Assembly (NCBI RefSeq): GCF_022539665.2
Contig: NC_081335.1
Span: 7,502,001 to 7,566,000, forward strand
Length of the DNA: 64,000 nt
From: Daphnia carinata
Taxonomy: Eukaryota > Arthropoda > Branchiopoda > Diplostraca > Daphniidae
Direction of reading: 5' to 3'
In this document: positions 21,185 through 32,725 of the stretch, piece after piece
Layout: every line of letters begins with the position of its first letter
Numbering within the stretch: the first letter of the stretch is position 1
Notes under the pieces: model-generated
What the model saw: only the letters and a program-made list of their open reading frames with translations
Told to the model about the DNA's origin: nothing
The model's database searches: none
Made by a program: the position numbers and the translations under genes

Positions 21185-22390
21185 TCACCTAGACACATCC
21201 GTGTGCAAGGACTACAGGGAACTCCAGTTAACCAAACGGAAACGATCCATTCAGCAGGAAGTTACATTCCTGCCCAACAATCCTTTGGAAGACTCAGGAA
21301 AACGTCTGTACAGCATTTCGTACGCCTGGGGACCAATAAGAATGGGATATCAACAGTCAATCAGAATCAACGAAAAGGACCGAAGTGTAAATTACAACGC
21401 CACGATATACATAATATACAAACCAGACGAAAGCACTCATTTAACCGCTCACTTTCGTCTCAAAAAAGATGATCCACTTCCTCAAGGATCAGAATTCGAA
21501 TACATCGTTGACCAAACAATAAGAGCCCAGAACAGTGATATCTGTATCACGGAAGGAGAAGCAGGCCGACTAATTGTTGCCAAATGCTCAGAATTTTCAA
21601 CACGGTGGATTCTAGATCAACAAAACTACCAATTAATTTCACAAGAATCGTATCTCTGTATTACACTAGGAACATACCAAGCTATCATATTGACAGAATG
21701 CAGAGATGATAAGAACAGCGTAACACAAAAATGGATCTTTGAAACTGTAAACACCAATCCAGACATCATAGAAAATTTCCCAGACACAACTTTAGCAGAA
21801 ATGCAGGAAATTCAGCAAGAACAACGGAAGGCAATCACAACCACAATTAATTCACCGCTATTTGGAGGAATTTTAAAAACTAATCACGGTAGCGGAAATA
21901 TAATCTGGGACATGATTGCCTGGGGCCTATTGAAAAACGGAAAAACACCAAACGAAAAATGTCTAACACACCATGGAGTAAACAAGCAAATAACATTAGA
22001 AGAATGTGACAAAGAGTGGCCGCGATGTCAAGAAGAACTAAGAAAACTAGTAAGCAGCAACGATCCCTTAGTGCCATCACAAACAATGGTAGCCAACTGT
22101 AGCAAAGCAACAGAACGAGGACAAGCTTTCGAATATACATCTGTTTCACCATAAGACCGTTCAACACAAACACCTGTATCAAAGCCAATACGACAATGCT
22201 AGTACTTCAAGAATGCGCTAACACCAGCTCAATCTGGGGTACATTCGAGCACACAGGACAGCTCATGGCAACAGATAGAACTGGGCTACATTCACCCTCA
22301 TCAGACAGGAAGTGCCTCACACAGAGAGTAGGACGGGTGACCCTGGGGCATTGTCACGGCTCCAGCCAAAAACAACACTTTATCTTTTAA
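21185..22390 (+). pseudogene. env: D env, middle part: ricin-B-like lectin region
   Basis: Continues the 11421 frame directly after E's TSD. Near 21530-21770 are two beta-trefoil-like repeats with alternating Cys-Ile-Thr, hydrophobic-x-Cys and Gln-x-Trp features (DICITEGEAG, LIVAKC, YLCITLG, IILTEC, TQKWIFE). A further pair follows near 21960 (KCLTHHG, ITLEEC) and after 22165 (TCIKANT, LVLQEC, KCLTQRVG, VTLGHC). This is the pattern of ricin-type carbohydrate-binding lectins. The frame shifts near 22150: the stop is TAA 22152-22154 and the next frame ends at 22390. The A and C glycoproteins lack this insert. Confidence 0.7.
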
Positions 22391-23032
22391 TATCGCAACC
22401 CACACCAAATACGGACTCTCTCAGCGGCAGCCATCATAGCACTGCACACTAAACAGCCATTGGACGGGAAAACACTCCCATCCATACCGCCACTAATGAA
22501 AAAAGAGGACAACAACCAATCAGAAAACAGCAAAACTTTGGCCACACCCCCTGCCACGCCCACAACAGAAATACACTACAACGACAAGCGCTACGACGAC
22601 TACAAAGTCCACAATAAAAACAACATTGGGAACGACGGCTAAAACAACGGTAAAAACCACGACAACAATAAGGCCAACTACAAGTACAATAGCCAATAAA
22701 CCGACACAAACACAAAAAGTGACGACCAAACCCATAATGACATCAACATCAACAAAGCTACCATAATTACAAAGCCAATAATCACGTCAACCAGCACTAA
22801 GCCCACCACTACTACTATTAGATCTACGACAACTGCTAAAGTAGCTTCAACTTCAACATCCAGTACTACCACAAAGCTTACATCCGCAACAGCAACAACA
22901 CCCACTTCGACAAGGTCCACAACAAAAGCACCAACAACAACGCCCACGTCGACAAGTTCCACAACAACGGTAACAACAACAACGAGTCAGCCAAGCTCAA
23001 CTACGCCGAGTACGACAACAATAAAGGAAAGT
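22391..23032 (+). pseudogene. env: D env, Thr-rich mucin-like stalk (frameshifted)
   Basis: In successive frames the DNA encodes Thr, Pro, Ser and Lys almost exclusively (for example TTTTIRPTTST, then KPTTTTIRSTTT and SSTTTVTTTTSQ). Such runs are typical of O-glycosylated stalks. The frame changes near 22760, probably by slippage. The Val/Leu-rich antisense ORFs of this stretch are shadows. Confidence 0.6.
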
Positions 23033-23415
23033 TTGTCGACCCCACAGTCAGCAAGACAGATAGCCGAAATGACCCCGTTGGCTATAATAGAATCAACATC
23101 TGCAACAGAAGAAGAACAAATACAGGCCATTGAGCAAGAAAAAATTATAAATTTACCGTCAGTAGAATCACTAGTGATATCAATGGATCAGCAGAATGAA
23201 GATTCATCAGTTAACGAAAACTTAGAAAGCGGTCTGCCGAAAAACATTGAAGAATTCAACGACAAAATAAAATACGAAATTAATAAAATGCACGACCAAT
23301 ATAAAATCAGTATTGAAACAGAACATGAGAACAAACTTGCAAAAGAAATTCGGGACGTATACTGTCAATTATCAGCTATTAAAAGAACACAAGCTGTTAT
23401 CCTAGCCCAAACAAA
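23033..23415 (+). pseudogene. env: D env, stem region up to insertion P
   Basis: Encodes an acidic helical stem. HENKLAKEIRDVYCQL aligns with DHENELARQIRLMQC of the C env. The frame is cut at 23415 inside the TSD of P. Past P, at 30032, the same frame continues. Confidence 0.85.
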
Positions 23416-23570
23416 GGAGGTCGGAGAAAAAGGCCCAGACGAAAAAGGCCCAGACGAAAAAGGCCCGCGAAAAAGGCCCAGACGAAAAAGGCCCATACGA
23501 AAAAGGCCCACTTTTTTCCAAATTCAAAAGTGGGCCTTTTTCTCCATTGGACTGGGCCTTTTTCTCCGCT
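23416..23570 (+). repeat. Left terminal repeat of P with tandem 14-15-bp units
   Basis: GGAGAAAAAGGCCCAGACG is followed by four more GGCCC(A/-)..CGAAAAA units. Then inverted units (GGGCCTTTTTCTCC) follow inside, so the terminus can also fold on itself. Confidence 0.85.
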
Positions 23571-23989
23571 CAATTTCCATTTTCTTACAAACTTTATGTT
23601 TGTTTCGAAAATTGTATTTCCCACCTCCTATTCCGTGGAATTTGGAATGTACAAAGGTTGCTGAAACCGTGATTTTCTTCAAGGTTTGCAGAGATCAAAC
23701 AATGTTAGCGTACAAACGCTAATTAATCTTTGATTATTTATTCGGTTGCAATCTAATTTCGGATTATATTAGTATTTATATATTGCTAATATCCCGTTTA
23801 ATAAAGTTCATTTTTCACAATTTTTGTTTATTGAACTACCATCGCTTTTTTAAATATAATACAAAAAATAAATGTTTTTCGCACTTAGCCTTGTTCTGTC
23901 CACCCTCTTTCATTATTCCCCCAACCCCCAGTCCATCTCCCATAAAGCTTCTTTTTGTCGATACTTATGCCATAGGTAAAGACCACTGA

Positions 23990-26360
23990 TTCGTTGGGAA
24001 TACGGAAACTGAATGAGTTCCGCGGGGCTTTTGTGGTTGCTGGGAACAAAAATATATGTTACCACGAAGACTAGTTTATTATCATTAACATTTGATAAAT
24101 AATGTTTATAGGAATAATATTACAAACTTAAATTATCGTCTGAGGCAAGGACCAAAACAAAGATTATGTAATTCAATATTGATTCTAATACCATTTATTC
24201 CTTATACATTTTCAATTCTTTTAACAATTACAAAGAGCCCAATAAATATATTAAAATCATAACCTACTGCTATAAATGATTCTGTTCGTTCTTCGTGTCC
24301 TGTTTTCACCTTTTGCACATTTTCAAGCAGCTATTGATTACCTAATTACACATCACATAATACATTGAGATATGAGGAAGCTTTACACTTTACGTTAACA
24401 AAGCTACTAATAATGACAAATCAATTTTCTACCATGACGGACTTTTTTTTAAAATGAGAGTCTGTTATTAGTGAAGACACTAAACCTTTTTAAATGAATC
24501 TAAGATATTTTTTCTTCAAATTTTCCACGATCATGGAAGGCATGCCAGTGTATTTTTCTATAAAACTATCACGACATGGCTGCACATGAAAGAACAAGAG
24601 TTTAGCTCATCCATGAGTCAGTATCAGTCTTTCATACGGTAAATTTGCCTTTTTTCTTTAGTTTATTCACTTTATGTTCTTTCTTTTCAGTTTTATTTTT
24701 CTTAATGTTGGCCTTTCTCTTTTTCTGTTTTTATTCCTTTCTCTTTTTCTTTTCTTCGATTCGTTCAGCGCAATTTATGTTACTTTATGATTTGATCTCG
24801 TTCATTAATTGATTTGGCAAGCAATTCCACATAGTCTTTTACCTATTGCAATACAGAAAGGTTAAAAGTTTTGAAGATCTTACAAATATTTTTGAAAATT
24901 GAAAGTTTACCTGAAAACCTTCAGCTATTTGCAGAGCACCATTTCATGCCTGTTTCTCTTCAATGCTTCTTGCATTCTCAGCTTCAGCTTGGCCTACCAA
25001 GATATTCATTTTTGGTTTAAGTTTTATTTTCTTTCATTTTAATCGTTGCCACTTCTGGATATAAAGTGGTCTTTTTCAGAATGGGTGAGGAATTAGATAA
25101 TTCTCCAAAATCAAATTTGCTGGAAACTAGGCAGCCTTCACTGTTAAAAATTGGTGTTGCCAGTGTACTTGCTAGTCTTGGTTCAGGAATGTCTGTTTTA
25201 ACAAACTCTGAAAGACCAGAGGTTGATGACACAGATACTGCCTTGGTGGCTCGAGCATGTTTGGCAATTCAGGACCTCTTCTTCTTACTTTTTCTTTTTA
25301 ATTTCTTCTTCATTCCCTCTAACTTCCGTTTAAATTGGATTTTCGTTGTCTTATCAGACAATTCCAGCTTTTCCTCTGAAAATCAATGGAATAAACTGGC
25401 CGGTCTTCCTTAAATGTAAATGTTAACACTTACCTGTTAAGTGTGAGGCGTTCATTCAGTTTATGTTCTTTCTTCTCAGTTTTCTTTTTCTTAATGTTGG
25501 CTTTTCTCGTTTTCTGTTGTTATTCCTTTCTCTTTTCCTATTCTTCGATGCGTTCAGCCAACTTCTTTTTACTATCTGATTTGATTTCATCTTGTTTCAT
25601 AATAGATTTAGCAAGCCATTCCACATTGTTTTTTACCTATTGCAATACAGAAAGGTTAAAATTATTTAAGATCTTACAAATATGTATGTCAAATTGAAAG
25701 GTTACCTGAAAACCTTCAGCTCTTTGCAAAGCACCTTTTCATGCCTGTTTCTCTTCAATACTTCTCACATTCCAACTTCAGCTTGGCCATCCAAGATTTT
25801 CACTTTGGCTTTGAGTTTTTTTTTATCGTTGCTACTTTTCAATCTAAAGTGTTCTTGTTCAGAATGGGTGAGGGATTAGATAGTTCTCCTAAATCAAATT
25901 TGCTAAATACTAGGCAGCCTTCGCTGTTGAAAATTGGTGTTAGCGGTGTACTTGTTGGTCTTGGTTCAGGAATACCTGTTTTGACAAACTCTGTGGGATC
26001 AGAGGTTGATGACACTGATGCTGCCTCGGTGGCTTGTGCAAGTTGGGCAATTCAGGACCACTTCTTGTTATTTTTCTTTTTTAATTTCTTCTTTTCTTCA
26101 ATTTTTCTAACTCCTTTTAAGTTTGGTTTTCATTGTTCTATCAGACAAATCCAGCCTTTTCCCTGAAAATAGATGGAATAAGCTGGCCCGTCTTCCTTAA
26201 ACGTAAAGATTAACACATACCTGTTAAGTGTGAGGTGTTAGCTGCTAGACATTCTTCCTGTTCAACACCAACCTTATTGCTATTGAGATCGTCAACTGTA
26301 GATACACTTTCAATTGCAATGTTGGTCAATAAGCTAGAAATCATGATTTTTTGGGTCCTC
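23990..26360 (-). pseudogene. Mirror copy of the gene fragments in left arm of P
   Basis: The same blocks as 27010-28790 occur here on the minus strand (for example 25232-25017 encodes SSTSGLSEFVKTDIPEPRL). Plus-strand ORFs at 25066-25413 and 25741-26166 are antisense shadows. From 23570 to about 24650 I see no coding signal. Confidence 0.5.
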
Positions 26361-26671
26361 ATTTCCTATAAATTTTGTTTAGACGACACTTTCAAGTTCT
26401 TGTTTTCTCTTTTTCCATTTACAAAAACTGCCTCTCATATTATAACCTTTAAACTTTATTATTATATACCTTAATTTCTCAACATTATCACTGATCACTC
26501 CATAGATCAAACTATACGAAACAAGTCTATTGTTATTTTCTTCAGGGAACGGCATTTTCAAGTCAAATCTAGCGTCAGGACGCCACAAACAATGGCGGAC
26601 GGTTTTTAACATAAAATTTTAAAAAATTTTAATTCTTTTATTACAAATTCAACAAAATTTAGTTCCTTTGT

Positions 26672-26708
26672 ACAACAATAATAATGAATTATAATAATAG
26701 AACAATAA
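26672..26708. other. Centre of palindrome P
   Basis: AT-rich spacer between AACAAAATTTAGTTCCTTTG on the left and its complement on the right. Only about 37 bp separates the arms. Confidence 0.75.
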
Positions 26709-27009
26709 CAAAGGAACTAAATTTTGTTGAATTTAATAAAGCTTTAGCTAAAAGTTTTAATAACAGCTTTCCACCGTCCGCCATTGTTTGTGGCGTCCTG
26801 ACGCTAGATTTGGCTTCTAAATGCCGTTCCATAAAGAAAATAACAATAGACTTATTGTTTCGTATAGTTTGATCTATGGAGTGATCAGTGATAATGTTGA
26901 GAGATCAAGGTAAATAATAATAAAGTTTAATATGAGAGGCAGTTTTTGTAAATAGAAAAAGAGAAAACAAGAACTTGAAAGTGACGTCTAAACAAAATTT
27001 GTAGGAAGA

Positions 27010-28790
27010 TGAGGACCCTAAAAATCAAGAGCCTTATAAAACGCGAGGGTCCATTGACATCGTCGCTCTTAAAAAGCAACTCTCTCCTGAAGAGTTTTTC
27101 ATTGCTAGCTTATTGACCAACATTCCAACTGAAAGTGTATCTACAGTTGACGATCTCAATAGCAATAAGGTTGGTGTTGAACAAGTAGAATGTCTAGCAG
27201 CTAACACCTCACACTTAACAGGTATGTGTTAATCTTTACGTTTAAGGAAGACTGGCCAGCTTATTCCATCTATTTTCAGGGAAAAGGCAGGATTTGTCTA
27301 ATAGGACAATGAAAACCAAACTTTAAAAAAATTAGAAGAATAGAAGAAGAAGAAATTAAAAAAGAAAAATAACAAGAAGTGGTCCTGAATTGCTAAACTT
27401 GCACAAGCCACCGAGGCAGCATCAGTGTCATCAACCTCTGATCCGACAGAGTTTGTCAAAACAGGTATTCCTGAACCAAGACCAACAAGTACACTGCTAA
27501 CACAAATTTTCAACAGTGAAGGCTGCCTAGTATTCAGCTAATTTGATTTAGGAGAACTATCTTATCCCTCACCCATTCTGAACAAGACCACTTTAGATTC
27601 AAAAGTGGCAACGATAAAAAAAAAACTCAAAGCCAAAGTGAAAATCTTGGATGGCCAAACTGAAGTTGAATGCGAGAAGTATTGAAGAGAAACAGGCATG
27701 AAAAGGTGCTCTGCAAAGAGCAGAAGGTTTTCAGGTAAACTTTCAATTTGACAAACATATTTTTAAGATTTTAAATAATTTAACCTTTCTGTATTGCAAT
27801 AGGTGAAAAACAATGTGGAATTGCTTGCTAAATCTATTAAGAAACAAGATGAAATCAAATCAAATTGTAAAAGAAGTTGGCTGAACGCATCGAAGAATAG
27901 GAAAAGAGAAAGGAATAACAACAGAAAACGAGAAAAGCCAACATTAAGAAAAAGAAAACTGAAAAGAAAGAACATAAACCGAATGAACACCTCACACTTA
28001 ACAGGTATGTGTTAACATTTACATTTAAGGAAGACCGGCCAGTTTATTCCATTGATTTTCAGAGAAAAAGCTGGAATTGTCTGATAAGACAACGAAAATC
28101 AAACTTTAACGGAAGTTAGAGGGAATGAAGAAGAAATTAAAAAGGAAAAGTAAGAAGAAGAGGTCCTGAATTGCCAAACATGCTCGAGCCACCAAGGCAG
28201 CATCTGTGTCATCAACCTCTGGTCTTTCAGAGTTTGTTAAAACAGAAATTCCTGAAGCAAGACTAGCAAGTACACTGCCAACACCAATTTTTAACAGTGG
28301 AGGCTGCCTAGTTTCCGGCAAATTTGACTTTGGAGAACTATCTAATTCCTCACCCATTCTGAATAAGACCACTTTAGATCCAGAAGTGGCAACGATTAAA
28401 ATGAAAGAAAATAAAACTTAAACCAAAAATGAAAATCTTGGTAGGCCAAGCTGAAGTTGAAAATGCAAGAAGTATTGAAGAGAAACAGGCACGAAATGGT
28501 GCTCTGCAAATAGCTGAAGGTTTTCAGGTAAACTTTCAATTTGACAAAAATATTTGTAAGATCTTGAAAACTTTTAACCTTTCTGTGTTGCAATAGGTAA
28601 AAGACTATGTGGAATTGCTTGCCAAACCAATTAATGAACGAGATCAAATCAAATCAGAGAGTAACAAAAATTGCGCTGAACGAATCAGAGAAAAGGAAAA
28701 CAGAAGGGAATAACAACAGAAAAGGAGAAAAGCCAACATTAAGAAAAAGAAAACTGAAAAGAAAGAACATAAAGTGAATAAACTAAAGAA
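27010..28790 (+). pseudogene. Exon-like gene fragments in right arm of P, in two tandem copies
   Basis: An open stretch at about 27013-27221 encodes IVALKKQLSPEEFFIASLL and ends at a donor CAG/GTATGT. Later blocks encode SSTSGLSEFVKTEIPEARL, FDFGELSNSSPIL and a Lys/Arg-rich coiled-coil-like part beginning VKNNVELLAKSIKKQDE. Introns are suggested by TTTTCAG/GTAAAC and TTGCAATAG/GT near 27737-27804 and again near 28528-28598. The block from about 27290 to 27990 is repeated at about 28070-28780 with divergence and stops. I do not recognise the gene. It looks like a captured, duplicated and decaying fragment, not a transposase. Confidence 0.5.
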
Positions 28791-29869
28791 AAAAGGCAAA
28801 TTTATCGCATGAAAAACTGATACTGACTGATGGATCAGCTAAACTTGTGTTCTTTCATGTGCAGCCATGTCGTGATAGTTTTTTAGAAAAATACACTGAT
28901 ATGCCTTCCATGATCGTGGAAAATTTGAAGAAAAAAAATCTTAGATTCAATTTAAAAGGTTTAGTGTCTTCACTAATAAGAGACTCAAAAAAAAATCAGT
29001 CGTAGTAGAAAATTGATTTGTCATTATTAGTAGCTTTGCTAACGTAAAGTGTAAAGCTTCCTTATATCTCAATGTAGTATGTGATGTGTAATTAGGTAAT
29101 CAATAGCCGCTTGAAAATGTACAAAAGGTGAAAACAGGACACGAAGAACGAACAAAATCATTTATAGCAGTAGGTTATGATTTTAATATATTTATTGGGC
29201 TCTTTGTAATTGTTAAAAGAATGGAAAATGTATAAAGAATAAATAGTATTAGAATCAATATTGAATTACAATAGTCTTTGTTTTGGTCCTTGCATCAGAC
29301 GATAGTTCAAGTTTGTACTATTATTCCTATAAACATTATTTATCAAATATTAATAATAATAAACTAGTCTTCGTGGTAACATATATTTTTGTTCCCAGCA
29401 ACCACAAAAGCCCCGCGGAACTCATTCAGTTTCCTTATTCACAACGAATCAGTGGTCTTTACCTATGGCATAAGTATCGACAAATGGAAGTTATAAATGG
29501 GAGATGGACTGGGGGGGGGAATAATCAAAAGAGGGTAGACAGAACAAGGCTAAGTGCGAAAAATATTAATTTCTTGTATTATATTAAAAAAAGCCGATAG
29601 TAGTTCAATAAACAAAAATTGTGAAAAATGAACTTTATTTAACGGGATATTAGCAATATATCAATACTAACATAATCCGAAATCAGATTGCTAACGAATA
29701 AATAATCAAAGATTAACTAACGTACATACGCTAACATTGTTTGATCTCGGCAAACCTTATAGAAGGTTACGGTTTCAGCAACCTATGTACATTCCACTTT
29801 CCACGGAATAGGAGGTTGGAAATATATTTTGAAAATAAATATAAAGTTTGTGGGAACATGGAAATTAAA

Positions 29870-30022
29870 CGGAGAAAAAGGCCCAGTCCAATGGAGAAAA
29901 AGGCCCACTTTTGAATTTGGAAAAAAAGTGGGCCTTTTTCGTATGGGCCTTTTTCGTCTGGGCCTTTTTCGCGGGCCTTTTTCGTCTGGGCCTTTTTCGT
30001 CTGGGCCTTTTTCTCCGCCAAT
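29870..30022 (-). repeat. Right terminal repeat of P
   Basis: Complement of the left terminus: GGGCCTTTTTCGTCTGGGCC units ending CTTTTTCTCCGCCAAT. The frame that runs through it into env is fortuitous. Confidence 0.85.
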
Positions 30023-30031
30023 CCAAACAAA

Positions 30032-30857
30032 CGGAATTTTGGCTGCAGTAGCAGTAGGCTTACCAATCTGCACACTACTACAAGGGTTCGGTCAGGCAAT
30101 GACAATTGAACAATGTGAAGCAAAAAGAATTTTTATATCAGCAAATGAAACTAAATGTGGATTCCAACCGTTCTTTACTTACGAAGGCCAGAACTGCACG
30201 ATCGGAACCGATGGATGGTCAATTCACCCATATTCCGACTGTTTTTGGAAAACACCGTTAGTCAATTTGAATGGAAATCCACATACCTGGGAACACAACT
30301 CTACAACAGGAGATTGGATACGCCAGAAACCTAACATTCACGTGTCTAACCTAGACCTCATTACGGAATTTGAAGAGTTACACCTAAATGATTTCGATTT
30401 CGCGCTGAAAAGTCATCCAGCACACGAAACGATGGAGATGGAACAATTGAATATATTAAATGACTTAGTAGGCAGAATGCAGGAAGGAAATTCTAATTCT
30501 GTTGGAGATATTGTGATGTCAGAACAACAAGTTAATCAAATAGGTCACATGTATTCATGGTTTGATAAATTGAAAATAATAGGCCTTTCAGCGATTGGAT
30601 TTGTGCTATTCCTCGTATGTCTACGGATCTTCATCATTTGCAACCCTATCTCAAAAATTAAAAAACATATCCGCCGAAACCGAAAGTTTACAAGCCGATA
30701 CGATGATGGCGTAGAGGAAGATCACGAACTCGCATCAATGATACCGGCACGAGAAACGAATTATCATTCAGAAATAGCCATCGAACAACCGTTCATAAGA
30801 ACACCCGCCCCTACACAATTGACAATGGAAAGACAAAGTCAAGTGCGCCTTCCATGA
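30032..30857 (+). pseudogene. env: D env, C-terminal stem, membrane anchor and tail
   Basis: Resumes the env frame after P. GILAAVAVGLPICTLL aligns with the C/A Env region NGLLAASQLNLPQCAKL. IGTDGWSIHPYSDCFW aligns with the C motif DGWELVKYSPCYW. A membrane segment (IIGLSAIGFVLFLVCLRIF) is followed by a basic cytoplasmic tail. The stop is at 30855-30857. In-frame codons continue for about 57 more residues to TAA 31026-31028, so the present stop may be a nonsense mutation. Confidence 0.85.
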
Positions 30858-31459
30858 CCAAGCGCACCAAACTCGTTAATCTACCCATCAATCGAAGAAG
30901 CCGGCACACCCAAAAGATGCACAGGAAAACACACAACATGTACTTATGTCGTTGGGTATGGCATGGTTTGGGAAGACCTATGTCGTTGCATGTCAGAAAC
31001 AGACAGTAGTAACTCAGCCAGAAAGTAAAAGTCCCAAGGTCATTGGAATTAAAAGTAGACACTAAACATAGCCCTTGACAAATTTAATTAATAACAGAAT
31101 AAATAAGCAGCCCCCAGTAAATAACGCACTTATCAGCATTTTCAACCAATTAAGTTGATTCTCAATTTTTTAAAATATATATATCACCTTACTCGTTAAC
31201 TTTTTTGTAACTTTAGCGTAAAACAAAAAGAAGAAGCAAACTCAAAAAACAATTTTGTATTCCCAACTAACATTAACTAAAAATTCAAAAATCAAAAACA
31301 AAAAACAGAAAACATTAAACCTTTATGATAGACAAAACAAACATAATTACAAACCCAAATAACATTGTTATTCTCGACTAAAAACAAAAAACAGAAGTCA
31401 ATAACAAAATCATCGGAGAAACAAACAGAACAACAGATGCAGCAGTGTAATGTAACAGA
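30858..31459 (+). other. D non-coding stretch behind env, up to element C
   Basis: AT-rich, A-rich on the plus strand, no credible ORF beyond the possible env tail. Ends at TSD CAGA 31456-31459. Confidence 0.7.
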
Positions 31460-32195
31460 TGTAACGAAGCCGAATATACTACTTTAACTTTTTCTCGCTT
31501 TTGCTTCAGTAGTGAATACAAGTCTGGGCACGACAATTGCAACACTATGTACGCAGTGCAGCTGACCCAAATGAACACCTGCAGCTGACTCACGCAGAGG
31601 ATACGCCCCAACATCACGCCACATCGAACGGCATCCTCAGATTGGCTGCACGCGTGAGTTACACAAGCTCCGCTTAATCACGCCACTTTTGCAAGATGCA
31701 AAGTTTCGTGATGAACCAGGCTATTGATGAAGATCAGACAAGTAGTTGCAGCCGAGACAAGTAGTTGCCTTAAGCCTATCTTCCTTGCCTTATTGAGTAG
31801 TATTGTGTCTTAGTTAATGTTTCCATACTTAAACCTTTGAGTAAAATCTCGTTCTCGTCCCAAGTTTTTTCGGACATTGTTGTCCACTCTAAAGTGTCTG
31901 AACTCTTGTCGTGTACCGCTTGTGTAGAAGCCGAATTCCAAGTTCGCCTTGTGTCGTTTCTCTTCCATTCTTTCACTCGTGAGTTCACGGTAAGACCCCC
32001 GGGTTATTTGTTCTTTCTTTTAACTGTTTCCTCAAATGTTCCTTCTTATCTGTTGCTCTCTTATCTTTTTAATTCTTGAATCTTAGCTATAATAAACACA
32101 GACGTCATTGTGGGTAAAAACGCCTCTGAGTTCAATATCATTTTATTGTCTTAATTCCGTAAAGTTCATCTTCCCACACGGGAAGATGCTTTACA
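31460..32195 (+). repeat. 5' LTR of element C (736 bp)
   Basis: TGTAACGAAGCC...GCTTTACA. AATAAA near 32090 is a likely poly(A) signal. I see no clear TATA box. A handful of substitutions and a 2-bp gap separate it from the 3' copy. Confidence 0.93.
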
Positions 32196-32198
32196 TTA

Positions 32199-32213
32199 TG
32201 GTGGCAGCGGTTT
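32199..32213 (+). other. Primer-binding site of C
   Basis: TGGTGGCAGCGGTTT starts three bases after the LTR. F has the same TGGTGGCAGCGGTT, so both subfamilies use the same primer tRNA, which I do not assign. Confidence 0.6.
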
Positions 32214-32725
32214 CTCGAACTCAACCACAATGACGGATGATGTTATTTCTGGCGGACACAGGATACCTCGCATGCCTGTAAGCACCCCCTTTGTTCCCCT
32301 AACGCCAGTGGTACAAATAACCGACGAAACAGTTGCTAAGTTAATTGATTTTGAGAAACTATCAGGTCGTTCTTCGTCCACGTTAGATAAGTTTCAGGGC
32401 TGTAAAGCGTCAGAAGCAGACACTGAGGCCGTTAAGAAATCTGCTTCCCCTGTTTTGAAACCTGAAGTGCAGACAGATAATACTCAGTTACGTAAATTAC
32501 GGTCGAATCCTGCTTATGAGGAAGTCGCTCCGTTCGTTAAACACACCAATAAACAAACTGGTACACGTGCTAATTCTACTGCCGCAGCCACTCAACGTCC
32601 ACGATCGGTTTATGCTAAGTTCTTTTCTCGTCTTGCTCCTCCAAAATCACCTACGAAAAGCGAACCAAAGGCTAATCTCCTCTCGAGTACTCTTTTAAGC
32701 TTCTTTCAAAAGAAAAGCCCAGTGA

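Larger units (their letters stand above)
23416..30022. mobile_element. Element P: 6.6-kb palindromic foldback-type DNA element
   Basis: Left arm 23416-26671 and right arm 26709-30022 are inverted copies along their whole length around an AT-rich spacer of about 37 bp. The outermost bases carry tandem GGCCCAGACGAAAAA-type units, also inverted at the other end. CCAAACAAA flanks both sides (23407-23415 and 30023-30031), a 9-bp TSD; excision of element plus one TSD keeps the env frame of D. Nine-base TSDs and long subrepeat-bearing inverted repeats are features of Foldback/MULE-type transposons. No transposase is recognisable. The arms hold exon-like gene fragments in duplicate. Confidence 0.85.

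Noticed and set aside
22449..22962. Val/Cys-rich minus-strand ORFs
   Set aside because: Antisense of the Thr-rich env stalk; ACA/ACC codons read backwards give Val and Gly.
23416..23570. CRISPR-like short repeats
   Set aside because: Units are adjacent without unique spacers and the DNA is eukaryotic; they are transposon terminal subrepeats.
25066..26166. Plus-strand ORFs with apolar runs in the left arm of P
   Set aside because: They are the antisense of the exon-like blocks, which have the splice-site pattern on the other strand.
29829..30031. ORF start of 30032-30857 extended upstream into GPF repeats
   Set aside because: These codons are the terminal repeat of P; the env frame proper starts behind the TSD.
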